Below, piece by piece: positions 41,495-49,830 of a stretch of DNA of 64,000 bases. Under the pieces are notes generated by a model, which worked only from the letters and a program-made list of their open reading frames with translations, had not been told where the DNA came from and searched no databases. Every line of letters begins with the position of its first letter. Position 1 is the first letter of the stretch. The DNA is from Priestia aryabhattai B8W22. GTDB lineage: Bacteria > Bacillota > Bacilli > Bacillales > Bacillaceae_H. The DNA lies in contig NZ_JYOO01000018.1 in assembly GCF_000956595.1 (NCBI RefSeq), positions 47,794 to 111,793 on the forward strand, in the 5' to 3' direction. The position numbers were made by a program, and so were the translations under genes.

Positions 41495-42124
41495 ATGGCT
41501 ACAAAAAGAACGTTTTTTTCTTTTTCCCTGATAGGTGCATTATTATGTCTATTAGTCGTACCAAACTCTGTTCAGGCTAGTGAAAAACCTGCTCATTTAA
41601 CGGTTGCTTCTTACACGCAGTTCTTGAAAGCGCAAAGTGATAAAAGTTCACTGTATGAATTTTCGAAACTGTCGCGTCAACAAAAACAAAAAGTTGTACA
41701 ATCACTAAGAGATCCATCTCTGTTAAAAATGGATATTGAAGAGAGCAGCGGCACGGTCGAAGCTGCAAGTACAGCAACATACGGAGCAAGAACGGCTTCA
41801 CCTTTATTCAAAACAGCAGCTTATACGGCTTCTTATAAAGCGGCTGGATTTACAACAACAAAACTAACGGTGTATGTAGATTATTACACAAAAAGCTCCT
41901 CGGTAACTTCAGTCAAAAGTGTACGAGGTGTAGTCACAAAAAACGTAAACCCCCTTGTGTCTATTTCAAAAAAGAGCTCAAAATCTTGGGTACAAAATAA
42001 TCGAGCCTACGGGCGAATTGACTGGCAGTGGAAAGTTGCAGCTAAAAATGCCGGAATCAAAAGACAAACCGCTTATGGCACGGCTTCTGGCGCTTCTGGC
42101 GGATCTATAGCTACAGTCAATTGA
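41495..42124 (+). CDS. Secreted protein, unknown function
   Basis: 209 residues with a clear signal peptide (MATKRTFFSFSLIGALLCLL, cleavage expected after SVQA near residue 28). The mature protein has a charged helical first third (YTQFLKAQSDKSSLYEFSKL, then KQKVVQSL) and a Ser/Thr/Ala/Tyr-rich last part that reads as beta strands (LTVYVDYYTKSSSVTSVKSV, RIDWQWKVAA), with glycine-serine end. No known domain recognised. AAAGGAT lies 11 bases before the ATG. A 30-codon membrane peptide gene follows 16 bases later, so the two are probably one operon ending at 42232-42264. Confidence 0.75.
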   Translation: MATKRTFFSFSLIGALLCLLVVPNSVQASEKPAHLTVASYTQFLKAQSDKSSLYEFSKLSRQQKQKVVQSLRDPSLLKMDIEESSGTVEAASTATYGARTASPLFKTAAYTASYKAAGFTTTKLTVYVDYYTKSSSVTSVKSVRGVVTKNVNPLVSISKKSSKSWVQNNRAYGRIDWQWKVAAKNAGIKRQTAYGTASGASGGSIATVN

Positions 42125-42140
42125 TAATGAGGAATAAACG

Positions 42141-42233
42141 ATGAAAAAAATGATGTGGTGGATTGTTGGTATTACAGCCGGGGTACTTTTACTAGGAATT
42201 CTGGTAGGTTATTTATCATTTTACAGCATATAA
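42141..42233 (+). CDS. 30-aa single-helix membrane peptide
   Basis: ATG 42141 preceded by GAGGAATAAACG; product starts MKKMMWWIVGITAGVLLLG and ends LSFYSI, a single hydrophobic helix behind a short basic start. Placement 16 bases after the secreted-protein gene, with a terminator directly at its stop, argues it is translated. It may be a small membrane partner of that protein. No homologue recognised. Confidence 0.6.
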   Translation: MKKMMWWIVGITAGVLLLGILVGYLSFYSI

Positions 42234-42264
42234 AAACAGCAGGTAATTCCGCCTGCTGTTTTTT
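42232..42264 (+). terminator. Rho-independent terminator
   Basis: Stem AAAAACAGCAGG/CCTGCTGTTTTTT with an eight-base loop, starting at the stop of the 30-aa peptide gene. Confidence 0.9.
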
Positions 42265-42289
42265 ATCTAAATGTCATCTTCTTGTCATA

Positions 42290-42337
42290 AAATTAAAACC
42301 TCCACTTACAGTGTCTAAGTGCCTGTAAGAAGAGGTT
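42290..42337 (-). terminator. Expression-platform terminator of the SAM-I riboswitch
   Basis: Minus strand: AACCTCTTCTTACAG / CTGTAAGTGGAGGTT with an 11-base loop and TTTAATTTT after it, 30 bases past the aptamer. Ends the leader RNA before any gene. Confidence 0.85.
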
Positions 42338-42365
42338 GGGATCACAATTGTTAGTAAACCTGGTC

Positions 42366-42468
42366 TCTTCTCATCTTTCAAGCACTGCTTGTGGGAGTTG
42401 GCACGGTTCTATATAGTCCGTTGCCGAGGTTTCAAAGGGCCTATCCCTCCACCTCTCTTGATAAGAAG
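42366..42468 (-). promoter_or_regulatory. SAM-I (S-box) riboswitch aptamer
   Basis: Minus strand shows the full S-box order: P1 CTTCTTATCAAGAGAGG, GGTGGAGGGA, GGCCCTTTGAAACCTCGGCAACGG-type core (CCTTTGAAACC, CTCGGCAAC), CCGTGCCAACTCC and AAAGATGAGAAG closing P1. It binds S-adenosylmethionine and normally shuts off methionine/cysteine genes. Here the strand downstream has only a terminator and then the antisense of plus-strand genes; no target gene exists. Confidence 0.95.
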
Positions 42469-42509
42469 TTTGTCGAATTTTGTTGATAATTGTTGATAAG
42501 ATAAATATT

Positions 42510-42538
42510 ATGTTACATGCTGCACAAACAGATGTCAA
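42510..42538 (-). promoter_or_regulatory. Promoter of the SAM-I leader RNA
   Basis: Minus strand: TTGACA (42538-42533), 17-base spacer, TAACAT (42515-42510); start of RNA expected about 35 bases before the aptamer P1. The strong -35 suggests the RNA is made. Confidence 0.6.
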
Positions 42539-42636
42539 CTACTTTTCAGAAAATTGTTTTCCCTCTAAAACTATGATATCGCTACCATTACTATGACAAC
42601 TAGGTTACAAATATATAATTTTTTTATATTTTTTTA

Positions 42637-43956
42637 TTACGCTTTTACAGCTGACTTTTTCTCAAAAGAAGTAATAGCCTCATCTAGCATACGAATGCCG
42701 TCATCTATCTGTTCTTTTGTTACAGTAAGCGGAGGTACCATGCGAATAACTTCACTTGCATTTCCGCAAAAATAAAATAACACGCCTTTTTCTAAAGCTA
42801 AGTCCAAAATCTCGAATAAGGCATCTCCATCTCCTTCTCCCGTATGCGGATTAACAATTTCAATTCCAATCATAAGTCCTAAACCACGGATATCCCCAAT
42901 AACTGAATGTTTTTCCTTTAAAAGATGCAGCTTCTCTAACGCATAAGCGCCCATTTTTTTCGTATTATCCAGCAGCTGTTCTTCTTTCATCACTTCAAGA
43001 GTTGCAAGAGCTGCTGAACATCCAATAGGATTTCCTCCAAATGTTGTACTATGTGTGCCAAGAGGCCACTGCTTCATTAATTCTTGAGAAGCTACCGTTG
43101 CACTAAGGGGAATTCCAGAAGCAATTCCTTTTGCTATAGCCATAATATCTGGTACGACATCAAACGTTTGTCCAGCAAACCATTCACCTGTACGGCCAAA
43201 CCCTGTTTGCACTTCATCGAAAATAAGTAATATTCCGTGACGATCACAAATCTCTCTTAACTTCTTCATCCAACTTTTCGGAGGGATAATATAGCCGCCT
43301 TCTCCTAATACTGGTTCCAAAATAACAGCAGCCACTTCTTCAGGCGTGACTTGGTGCTTAAAGAGTATTTCAAAATCTTTTTCAAGCTTTTCAGTAAAGT
43401 ATACATCGCTGTCTAGCTCCGCAGGGCACTCTTTTGGATTGGCATATGGAATTTGATACGTCAGTCCCGAAGGCTGCTGAAATTGTCTATATTTGCTTTT
43501 CGATGTTGTAACACTTAAAGCTCCCATCGAGCGGCCATGAAAACACCCTAAAAAAGAAATAACATATGGACGCTTTGTGACATGTCTCGCTAATTTCAAG
43601 GCTCCTTCAATTGCTTCGGTGCCACTATTTCCAAAGAAAAAGCAGTCTAAATTGCCCGGCGTTACTTTTCCTAACTCATCGGCTAACTTTAATATCGATT
43701 CGTACATAATGACACCTGAAGGACCGTGCAATAATTGATCTGCTCCGTCTTTGATTGCTTTTACTACTTTCGGATGTCTGTGTCCTACATTTGTCGTAGC
43801 GATTCCGGAAGTAAAATCGAGATATTCTTTACCATCCAATCCATAATAATAGCAACCTTCTTCTTTCACAACGGGCAAATTCGGATGGTCTTTAGCCATC
43901 GTCGGTGCTAGCAATTCAGGCATTCTTTCAAATAAGTGACTCCAATCTTTTGACAT
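42637..43956 (-). CDS. Class III PLP-dependent aminotransferase (GABA-type)
   Basis: 439 residues, fold-type I aminotransferase of the 4-aminobutyrate/ornithine group: [75 protein letters not shown] and the Schiff-base lysine in [11 protein letters not shown]. Such enzymes transfer an omega-amino group (GABA, ornithine, diamines) to 2-oxoglutarate or pyruvate. Single gene with AAGGAGGAT upstream; no succinate-semialdehyde dehydrogenase or GabR-type regulator adjoins it, so the donor is not fixed. The orphan SAM riboswitch lies just past its stop, pointing the same way. Confidence 0.88.
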   Translation of the reverse strand: MSKDWSHLFERMPELLAPTMAKDHPNLPVVKEEGCYYYGLDGKEYLDFTSGIATTNVGHRHPKVVKAIKDGADQLLHGPSGVIMYESILKLADELGKVTPGNLDCFFFGNSGTEAIEGALKLARHVTKRPYVISFLGCFHGRSMGALSVTTSKSKYRQFQQPSGLTYQIPYANPKECPAELDSDVYFTEKLEKDFEILFKHQVTPEEVAAVILEPVLGEGGYIIPPKSWMKKLREICDRHGILLIFDEVQTGFGRTGEWFAGQTFDVVPDIMAIAKGIASGIPLSATVASQELMKQWPLGTHSTTFGGNPIGCSAALATLEVMKEEQLLDNTKKMGAYALEKLHLLKEKHSVIGDIRGLGLMIGIEIVNPHTGEGDGDALFEILDLALEKGVLFYFCGNASEVIRMVPPLTVTKEQIDDGIRMLDEAITSFEKKSAVKA

Positions 43957-44136
43957 GCTACATCCTCCTTGAAATTATACAAATCAATTAATCTTATTCC
44001 GAAATATAGTTACTTATTAAACAATATTAGGAAATTCAGTTATACTAAACGCTTTAATAGAATAGTAATAAAACTTATTTTACTATGCATTTTTATTAAA
44101 ATCAATTGTATAAATATTTATATATAAAATTAATAT
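43957..44136. other. Promoter region of the aminotransferase, no gene seen
   Basis: A+T-rich stretch upstream of the aminotransferase gene (minus strand). No ORF, aptamer or clear operator dyad is seen; it merges into a truncated repeat copy at 44137. Confidence 0.4.
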
Positions 44137-44308
44137 GCGGGGTCTCATCCCTTCCATTTTTCCCGCAGGAGTCTTCGCCTTGCCCTTCAATCCACAGCTA
44201 GAATTACTTACATATATGAAACCTACGATCACCATCACCATAAAAAAATCCGAACGATTAATCGTTCGGATCTTCCCTCAACTAAAATACTACTGTCACA
44301 GCCTCTTT
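44137..44308 (-). repeat. Interspersed repeat, left-truncated (copy F)
   Basis: Begins abruptly inside the GC-rich core (GCGGGGTCTCAT) and keeps the right half: CCCGCAGGAGTCTTCGCCTT, the stem ATCCGAACGATTAATCGTTCGGAT with A-run/T-run on the minus strand, and the end ACTGTCACAGCCTCTTT. It stops eight bases from the phosphatase stop codon at 44317. Confidence 0.9.
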
Positions 44309-44316
44309 AAGTATAT

Positions 44317-44904
44317 TTATTCAAGATGTTTGGCATCATTGATTGTTTCAAGACGCCATTTTCCACTTTCATAAGCAAAAGTTGTAATGGATGTATTTTG
44401 TAAAATAGTAGTCCCTGTTCCTTGTTCTCCGCTTGTTACATGATGAATGAATGTATTAATTGCCGCCCCGTGACTAACAACTGCTACTTTCTTTCCAATA
44501 GACTCCTTCATAATTTCCGTTAACCGCCGAACCATCCGTTCTTGAGCGGCTTCAAGCGTTTCAATACTATATAAAGGTTCTTCTCCCCAATTTGTCGCAT
44601 AGTTTGGCACAAGCTCATGAAGCACTTCTACGTTCTTTGATTCTAGTTCTCCAAAAGAGCGCTCACGCAGCTGCTCACAAACCTCGACTTTCTCTACTTT
44701 AGCCGCTGCGGCAATTTCCCTAGCCGTCTCCTGCGCACGAAGCAAATCGCTTGTGTAGACTACGTCAATATGGATATCTCGAAAACGTTCCGCTACGCGT
44801 TTGGCTTGTTGCCTTCCTGTTTCATTGAGCAAAATATCAGCATGCCCTTGAATAAGTTTGTTTTTATTCCAATCTGTTTGGCCGTGTCTAATTAAGTAAA
44901 GCAT
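44317..44904 (-). CDS. Histidine phosphatase family protein
   Basis: 195 residues with the phosphoglycerate-mutase-like LIRHGQTDWN (His7 nucleophile), YTSDLLRAQETAREI, EQLRERSFGELE and the second catalytic histidine in VVSHGAAIN. Resembles PhoE-type broad phosphatases of bacilli; substrate unknown. ATG 44904 with AAAGGGGGAT lies 12 bases after the hydrolase gene, so the two form an operon. A repeat-borne terminator follows its stop. Confidence 0.9.
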   Translation of the reverse strand: MLYLIRHGQTDWNKNKLIQGHADILLNETGRQQAKRVAERFRDIHIDVVYTSDLLRAQETAREIAAAAKVEKVEVCEQLRERSFGELESKNVEVLHELVPNYATNWGEEPLYSIETLEAAQERMVRRLTEIMKESIGKKVAVVSHGAAINTFIHHVTSGEQGTGTTILQNTSITTFAYESGKWRLETINDAKHLE

Positions 44905-44916
44905 CGTAATCCCCCT

Positions 44917-45723
44917 TTAATCCCGTTTTAAGAATTGATAAACAGCTTTATCAACCTCTGAGCTTTCATGCAAATCCGAATGTGCTTCATGAAACGTTTG
45001 GAGATGAATGTGTTCGGTAAACTCTTGCAGTCCGTATGCACTTTCTACTGTTACCACTCCATCTGTCTTATCTCCTACATCTCCTGCTCCTGAAAAAACG
45101 TCGATTTCTTTTGAGAAATCTTGACGACTTTCGTACAGCTTGTTTAACGCTATAGAGTGAAAAGCTAAATCACGAGCACCCATAGATTCAATATGATTGC
45201 GTGCATGAGGATACATCTCCATTAATTCCTGATAATCTAATCCTTGAATTGGCGAGCCTAACGTAACTAACTTTTGAATATATTGAGGGTTAGCCAAACT
45301 AACAGCTGCTGCTGTTACTCCTCCCATACTATGTCCAACTAAATCAACAGAAGATGCTTTATATGTATCACGTACATCTTGCATAATAGCTTCAATCCAT
45401 TTTTGCTGCTGTGCAACACTGGCATCCGGCTTTTTAAAGACGATATGAATAAGCGGAAGTTTTCCCTCTTTTGCTTTCATAATGTGCTTCCACTGAATAG
45501 CTCCATCTTTTTGAACGACGCAGTAAGCTACTTTAGTTCCCCATCCGTTTTGTTCAAATCGTTTAATCATTTTCCCTAAGCTTTTTTGACTGCCTAAATA
45601 GCCATGAATAAATAAAACCGGCACATTTTTCGATTGGGCACCTCGTTTTATTTGTGGAGCAAAAATATAAAAACAAAGCGAAATAAATAATATGATACTA
45701 ATCAATAAAATTAACAGCCGCAA
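44917..45723 (-). CDS. Membrane-anchored alpha/beta hydrolase
   Basis: 268 residues: N-terminal membrane anchor/signal (residues 2-22), VPVLFIHGYLGSQKS (oxyanion region), VDLVGHSMGGVTAAAV with nucleophile Ser132, LGSPIQGLDY, then the FSGAGDVGDKTDGVVTVESA acid loop and a late His in HSDLHESSEV. It belongs to the DUF915-like lipase/esterase group of bacilli, facing the outside. Start is TTG 45723 behind GGAGGGTGAG. Substrate is unknown. It leads a two-gene operon with the histidine phosphatase. Confidence 0.82.
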   Translation of the reverse strand: MRLLILLISIILFISLCFYIFAPQIKRGAQSKNVPVLFIHGYLGSQKSLGKMIKRFEQNGWGTKVAYCVVQKDGAIQWKHIMKAKEGKLPLIHIVFKKPDASVAQQQKWIEAIMQDVRDTYKASSVDLVGHSMGGVTAAAVSLANPQYIQKLVTLGSPIQGLDYQELMEMYPHARNHIESMGARDLAFHSIALNKLYESRQDFSKEIDVFSGAGDVGDKTDGVVTVESAYGLQEFTEHIHLQTFHEAHSDLHESSEVDKAVYQFLKRD

Positions 45724-45759
45724 GTTCTCACCCTCCGATCGTCTCGTCCATTACACTCA

Positions 45760-46134
45760 TTAATAAAAAAATTTGGAGTAAATTTTATTCTGATACTTCC
45801 TGTAAGCTGCAGAACTTGTCATCTTTTTCTTGTCAACGAGCTGTTCAAAGCGCAAACGCTTTTCCGTAAGCATCTCTGTTAGCCTTTGTTCTTCATTAGC
45901 ATCCGTGCATATAGAAATCAATTCTTCGATTGTAGCCATATCTCGTTTTAGCTCTTGTTCATCACTTATCATATTTGCATTTTTTAACATCCTATACGCT
46001 TGGCGCAGTTCTTTAGGTATATGTGATAAATCTTCTAACTTTAATGGTTTTCCTTCCCCAGGCAGCTTATCAAAGTCACCGTCTTTTATTGCTTGTCTAA
46101 TTCTTTCTTCAGCAATTATATACGCAATATCCAA
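45760..46134 (-). CDS. DUF1992 family protein
   Basis: 124 residues with the DUF1992 opening AEERIRQAIKDGDFDKLPGEGKPLKLEDLSHIP followed by a helical, charged C-terminal half (LKRDMATIEELISICTDANE). The same domain occurs in eukaryotic DNAJC28; its function in bacteria is unknown. ATG 46134 with AAAGGAGGTC upstream. Single gene. Confidence 0.85.
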   Translation of the reverse strand: MDIAYIIAEERIRQAIKDGDFDKLPGEGKPLKLEDLSHIPKELRQAYRMLKNANMISDEQELKRDMATIEELISICTDANEEQRLTEMLTEKRLRFEQLVDKKKMTSSAAYRKYQNKIYSKFFY

Positions 46135-46588
46135 GGAAAGACCTCCTTTAAGAAAATATAAAATTCAATCTTACCTTCTATATAAAAGATGTATAAAAAA
46201 CACAGCTTTTATAACCGTATTTTTTATTATACTATGATTATAAAAATTGAACTACCTTCACTTCTTGGATAGACTATCCTCCCTTTGTGAAATAATTTTC
46301 AGAGCTTCACTCCTTTCACTATCAAACTTTCTTGAGCAGTTTCTTAACGAGCTGAAATTCAATAACCGATTCTGCATCAGGCTTTGTTATCTTATCTTAC
46401 TATATTTATACAAAAAAGCCTCCTTACGCATGTAAGGAGGTGGAAAAAGGTAATTCTAAGGTCATCATGTTATGCCTACTTTCTATAGAACCACATTTTG
46501 ATAGCGTTTTCAATATTTTTTTATTACTTTACTAATTTTCTTTTCGTTTAATAAGACTCCGTACGTATAACGAAGCCTCACCAAATTT
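46135..46588. other. Intergenic region between DUF1992 gene and kinase operon
   Basis: About 450 A+T-rich bases. It holds the promoter of the DUF1992 gene (minus) in the first 100 bases and the terminator of the kinase operon at 46412-46440. A plus-strand frame at 46247-46435 is hydrophobic with no ribosome site and is not believed. Confidence 0.5.
46412..46440 (-). terminator. Terminator of the exopolysaccharide/phosphorelay operon
   Basis: Minus strand: CCTCCTTAC-ATGC-GTAAGGAGG then CTTTTTTG, about 150 bases past the kinase stop (46589). Confidence 0.85.
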
Positions 46589-49465
46589 CTACTCTTCTTT
46601 ATCTGATGGAATCATAATTTCTCCTTCATGCTCTTGTTTTTTCAAAAGCAGCTGGAGAATCGTTTTGGATAATTTACTAGGCTGATAGGGTTTAATCAGA
46701 AACTCACACACCCCAAGCTCTAATCCTTTGCTTCTTTCGTCTAAAGCAGATGAGATTAAGATAGGAATTTTTTCTGTCTCTGTATTTTCTTTGAGATGTC
46801 TTAAAACATCCCAGCCGTCTAACTTATTTTCTCCTAGCATGATATCTAGAACAATCACTTCAGGCTTTTGCTGATGAATAGAGTTTAATGCGTCTTCTCC
46901 GTTGTTAAAATACCGAACGTGAAAACCGCTTTCTTTTAATTCTACCTGTAAAAGCGTCGCTAAACTTTTATCATCTTCTACAATCACTACGCTTTTACGA
47001 TTATCATTCGCACTTATCGTCATTTCTTCATCGTACTGAACTTCATGTAGAAGCGGGAGAACAATCGTGAACGTTGTTCCTTTTTTCCATTCCGATTGTA
47101 CAGTAATGTCTCCACCATGAACTTTTACAATTTCTTTTACAATTGCTAACCCTAAACCCGTTCCGCCAATTTTGCGCATATCGGAGTTATCTGCCCTGTA
47201 GAATTTGGTAAACAATTGACCTAGCGCTTCACTCGGTATACCAATTCCTTCATCTTGAATATCAATATAAACAGCGTGTTCCTTTTGATACACTTTAACT
47301 GTAACGTTCCCTCCATCCGGCGAATATTTCACTGCATTGCTAATTACATTATTAAACAATTGCAGAAGCTTATCTTTATCTCCCATTACTGTAAAATGCT
47401 CTTGATCGGAAATCATATCAAATTCATGCTTACTTGTTTGGATTTTCTGGACTTCAATCACCTGCTTAATAAGCGGAAGAATGTCTTGATACTTTTTATC
47501 GTAGGTTTGTTTCCCCGCTTCCATTCTTTGGACGTCCAGAAAATCGTTGATTAAAGACGTTAACCGCTGTGCTTCCTGATAAATAGTAGTTAAATACTTC
47601 TTCTGTCTTTCTTCTTTTAATGTTTTGTTTAGCATAATCTCAGTGAACCCTAATACACTCGCTAAAGGCGTTCGCAGCTCGTGACTCACAGTGCTTACAA
47701 ATTCCGACTTCATCTGATCAACTTCAAATTCTTTCGTAATATCACGATGAACGAACAATACGCCAAACATCTGACGGTTTCGATATACGTATTCGCTATA
47801 AACTTTTATAACCTTTCGCTTACCTTCCGTGTGCAGGTAATAAACAAAAGACTTTTCTACTTGCTCTCTCTTGCAAATGGCTTCAACGTATTGTCTTAGC
47901 TCCCCTATATTTTCAACTCTTTGAGAGAGGGCATCTAGCCATTGATCGCGAGAGAGCTGAAGAAGCCCGCTTTGATGCTCATATTGAAACAATTCGCTAA
48001 TCTTCGTATTCACTTGTAGAATCGTACCGCTTGTATCTACAAGCTGCATTCCTTCTTGAATCGAATTTAAAATATCTTGAGATAGCAATCGGTCATGCTC
48101 AGACTCTTCGTAAATATAAATTTTTTCAAGAGCAATCGTGATTTGTTTGGCCAGTATTTCAAATGTCTGTAATTCATGTTCTGTGTATTCATCCGCGTAG
48201 CGGCTGTAAAACATATAGGCTAGCATATCTCCTTTTGAAGACAGCACCGGTACGATAACATCATACAAATAAAACGTTTGCTGATGATATAGGCGCTCAT
48301 GTTCTATACACTCTCTTTTTACTACCATGCATTTTTTCGTCTTTTGCACATGATCAACATAATTATTATGAAGATTTGCCACCATCTGTTGAACACTTGA
48401 TGAAGATAGACCAAATGAAGCATGTGTCTTTTCATCAGTTAGCATAATAAAACCGTGATCAGCTTTCATCACTCGGCTCATGTTTGTGACAGCACTCGTG
48501 AGAACTTCTTGCTTGTGAAGAGAATTGGTTAGTCCATGCACAAATAAATTGCGCAATTCTAACTCTCCTTCCCGTTCCTTTGTCAATTCTAATGCGTGCT
48601 GAAGTTCATCTTGCTGACTGTGCAACTCATCTTGCTGTGCAATCAGCTCCTCGTTTTGAGCCGTTAACTCCTGTTCATTATTTTGCAAAGTCGATACCAT
48701 TTTGTAAAAAGCCTGAGATAGCATGCCGATTTCATCTTTTCTTTGTTCATCAAAAGCTATAGGCATTTCTTTTCCAGCAGCAATTTCGCTTGCCGTATAT
48801 GCTAGCTGACTCAGCGGCTTTACAAACTTATTTAGTAGTACCCTTGTAAGCAACAATAAAATGACCACTGTAAACGCTAAAAATAAAATAAAGAGCGTCT
48901 GACTTTTCTGCATGTCACTCGACGTAGCATCGTACTGTGTATTTAAGTCTTTAGTTAATTCACTTTGGTAGTCATCAAGTTCTTTTTGCATTTGTTCTAT
49001 TGATTTAGAAGCAGTCTTCCGCTCAGGACTAGAGCGGACTCCTTCAATACCTTTTTTGTCGTAAATATTTTTAAAATAAGGAAGCGTTTGATTAAAATAC
49101 GTGTTTAGCATCACCGTCGCTTCATTTACAAACGTACGCTCACGTCTATCTGCGGCTAGACCTGAAAGTCGATCGAGATTTTCTTCGATAATTTTTTGCT
49201 GACTTGCAGCCTGGTTATACATATCCTCTGAATCAAACGCAATAAAACCGCGAGCCTGTAAAAAAGCTCTGTTCATTGATTTATCAATTGTAGATAGCAG
49301 CTGTGCCTTTTCCCGTACTTGTGCCCTGTACTGGGCATAATCAGCTGTAATTTCTTTTTGCCGTACGACAAGTACAGTTGAACCCGCTGCAAAAGCAAGT
49401 AAAAGGATACTTGCTAAGAGGATGAACTGGGTTGAGATACTTTTTCGTTTTAGTTTATTGTTCAT
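46589..49465 (-). CDS. Hybrid sensor histidine kinase (4HB-HAMP-GAF-PAS-HK-REC)
   Basis: 958 residues. Membrane helix 12-33, an extracellular helical sensor (about 35-188, CHASE3-like), second helix 190-212, HAMP (213-265), coiled coil (262-305, repeated QQDELHSQQDELQ), GAF (310-450), PAS (460-577), HisKA with His595 in VSHELRTP, HATPase with NAVKYSPDGG and GTGLGLAIVKEIV, and a C-terminal receiver (about 828-945, VIVLDIML carrying the phospho-Asp). Last gene of the operon: its ATG overlaps the lone receiver's stop by 11 bases. With the receiver and the HPt-bearing cyclase it can form a multistep phosphorelay; the sensed signal is unknown. Confidence 0.9.
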   Translation of the reverse strand: MNNKLKRKSISTQFILLASILLLAFAAGSTVLVVRQKEITADYAQYRAQVREKAQLLSTIDKSMNRAFLQARGFIAFDSEDMYNQAASQQKIIEENLDRLSGLAADRRERTFVNEATVMLNTYFNQTLPYFKNIYDKKGIEGVRSSPERKTASKSIEQMQKELDDYQSELTKDLNTQYDATSSDMQKSQTLFILFLAFTVVILLLLTRVLLNKFVKPLSQLAYTASEIAAGKEMPIAFDEQRKDEIGMLSQAFYKMVSTLQNNEQELTAQNEELIAQQDELHSQQDELQHALELTKEREGELELRNLFVHGLTNSLHKQEVLTSAVTNMSRVMKADHGFIMLTDEKTHASFGLSSSSVQQMVANLHNNYVDHVQKTKKCMVVKRECIEHERLYHQQTFYLYDVIVPVLSSKGDMLAYMFYSRYADEYTEHELQTFEILAKQITIALEKIYIYEESEHDRLLSQDILNSIQEGMQLVDTSGTILQVNTKISELFQYEHQSGLLQLSRDQWLDALSQRVENIGELRQYVEAICKREQVEKSFVYYLHTEGKRKVIKVYSEYVYRNRQMFGVLFVHRDITKEFEVDQMKSEFVSTVSHELRTPLASVLGFTEIMLNKTLKEERQKKYLTTIYQEAQRLTSLINDFLDVQRMEAGKQTYDKKYQDILPLIKQVIEVQKIQTSKHEFDMISDQEHFTVMGDKDKLLQLFNNVISNAVKYSPDGGNVTVKVYQKEHAVYIDIQDEGIGIPSEALGQLFTKFYRADNSDMRKIGGTGLGLAIVKEIVKVHGGDITVQSEWKKGTTFTIVLPLLHEVQYDEEMTISANDNRKSVVIVEDDKSLATLLQVELKESGFHVRYFNNGEDALNSIHQQKPEVIVLDIMLGENKLDGWDVLRHLKENTETEKIPILISSALDERSKGLELGVCEFLIKPYQPSKLSKTILQLLLKKQEHEGEIMIPSDKEE

Positions 49466-49823
49466 CTAAAATTTCCTCGACACGTTCGGCCAGTAATAGG
49501 GGACTAAACGGCTTAGACATAAAATACGCAGCCCCCGCTTCTAACACTCTGCTTTGATCAGCAGCTTGATTCTTAGCTGAAAGCATCAATACTTTTGTAT
49601 GGCGCTTGTCTTTCATTTCTTTCAGCTGCTGAATGACTTCAAGCCCGGTGAACACGGGCATCATATAATCCAAAATAATTAAGTCAAAATCACGTTCTTT
49701 AATAAATTTCAAAGCTTCTTCACCATTTTCTGCTTCCGTCACATCATGTCCTTCATCTTCAAGCGTATCTACCACTAACATACGAAGCACTTCTTCATCT
49801 TCCGCTAATAAAATTTTTGCCAT
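49455..49823 (-). CDS. Single-domain response regulator
   Basis: 122-residue receiver domain only: KILLAEDEEVLRM (acidic pair), DLIILDYMMPVFTG (phospho-Asp), VLMLSAKN and FMSKPFSP (conserved Lys). No output domain, so it acts as a phosphate carrier or by protein contact. ATG 49823 is seven bases after the hydrolase-like gene and its end overlaps the hybrid kinase start. An upstream in-frame ATG at 49856 lies inside the previous gene and has no site. Likely links the kinase with the HPt domain of the cyclase at the operon start. Confidence 0.9.
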   Translation of the reverse strand: MAKILLAEDEEVLRMLVVDTLEDEGHDVTEAENGEEALKFIKERDFDLIILDYMMPVFTGLEVIQQLKEMKDKRHTKVLMLSAKNQAADQSRVLEAGAAYFMSKPFSPLLLAERVEEILDEQ

Positions 49824-49830
49824 TGTTTTG

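Noticed and set aside
46247..46435. 62-codon plus-strand frame in the 46.1-46.6 kb gap
   Set aside because: No ribosome site, Leu/Phe/Ser-rich A+T translation, and it runs into the operon terminator.
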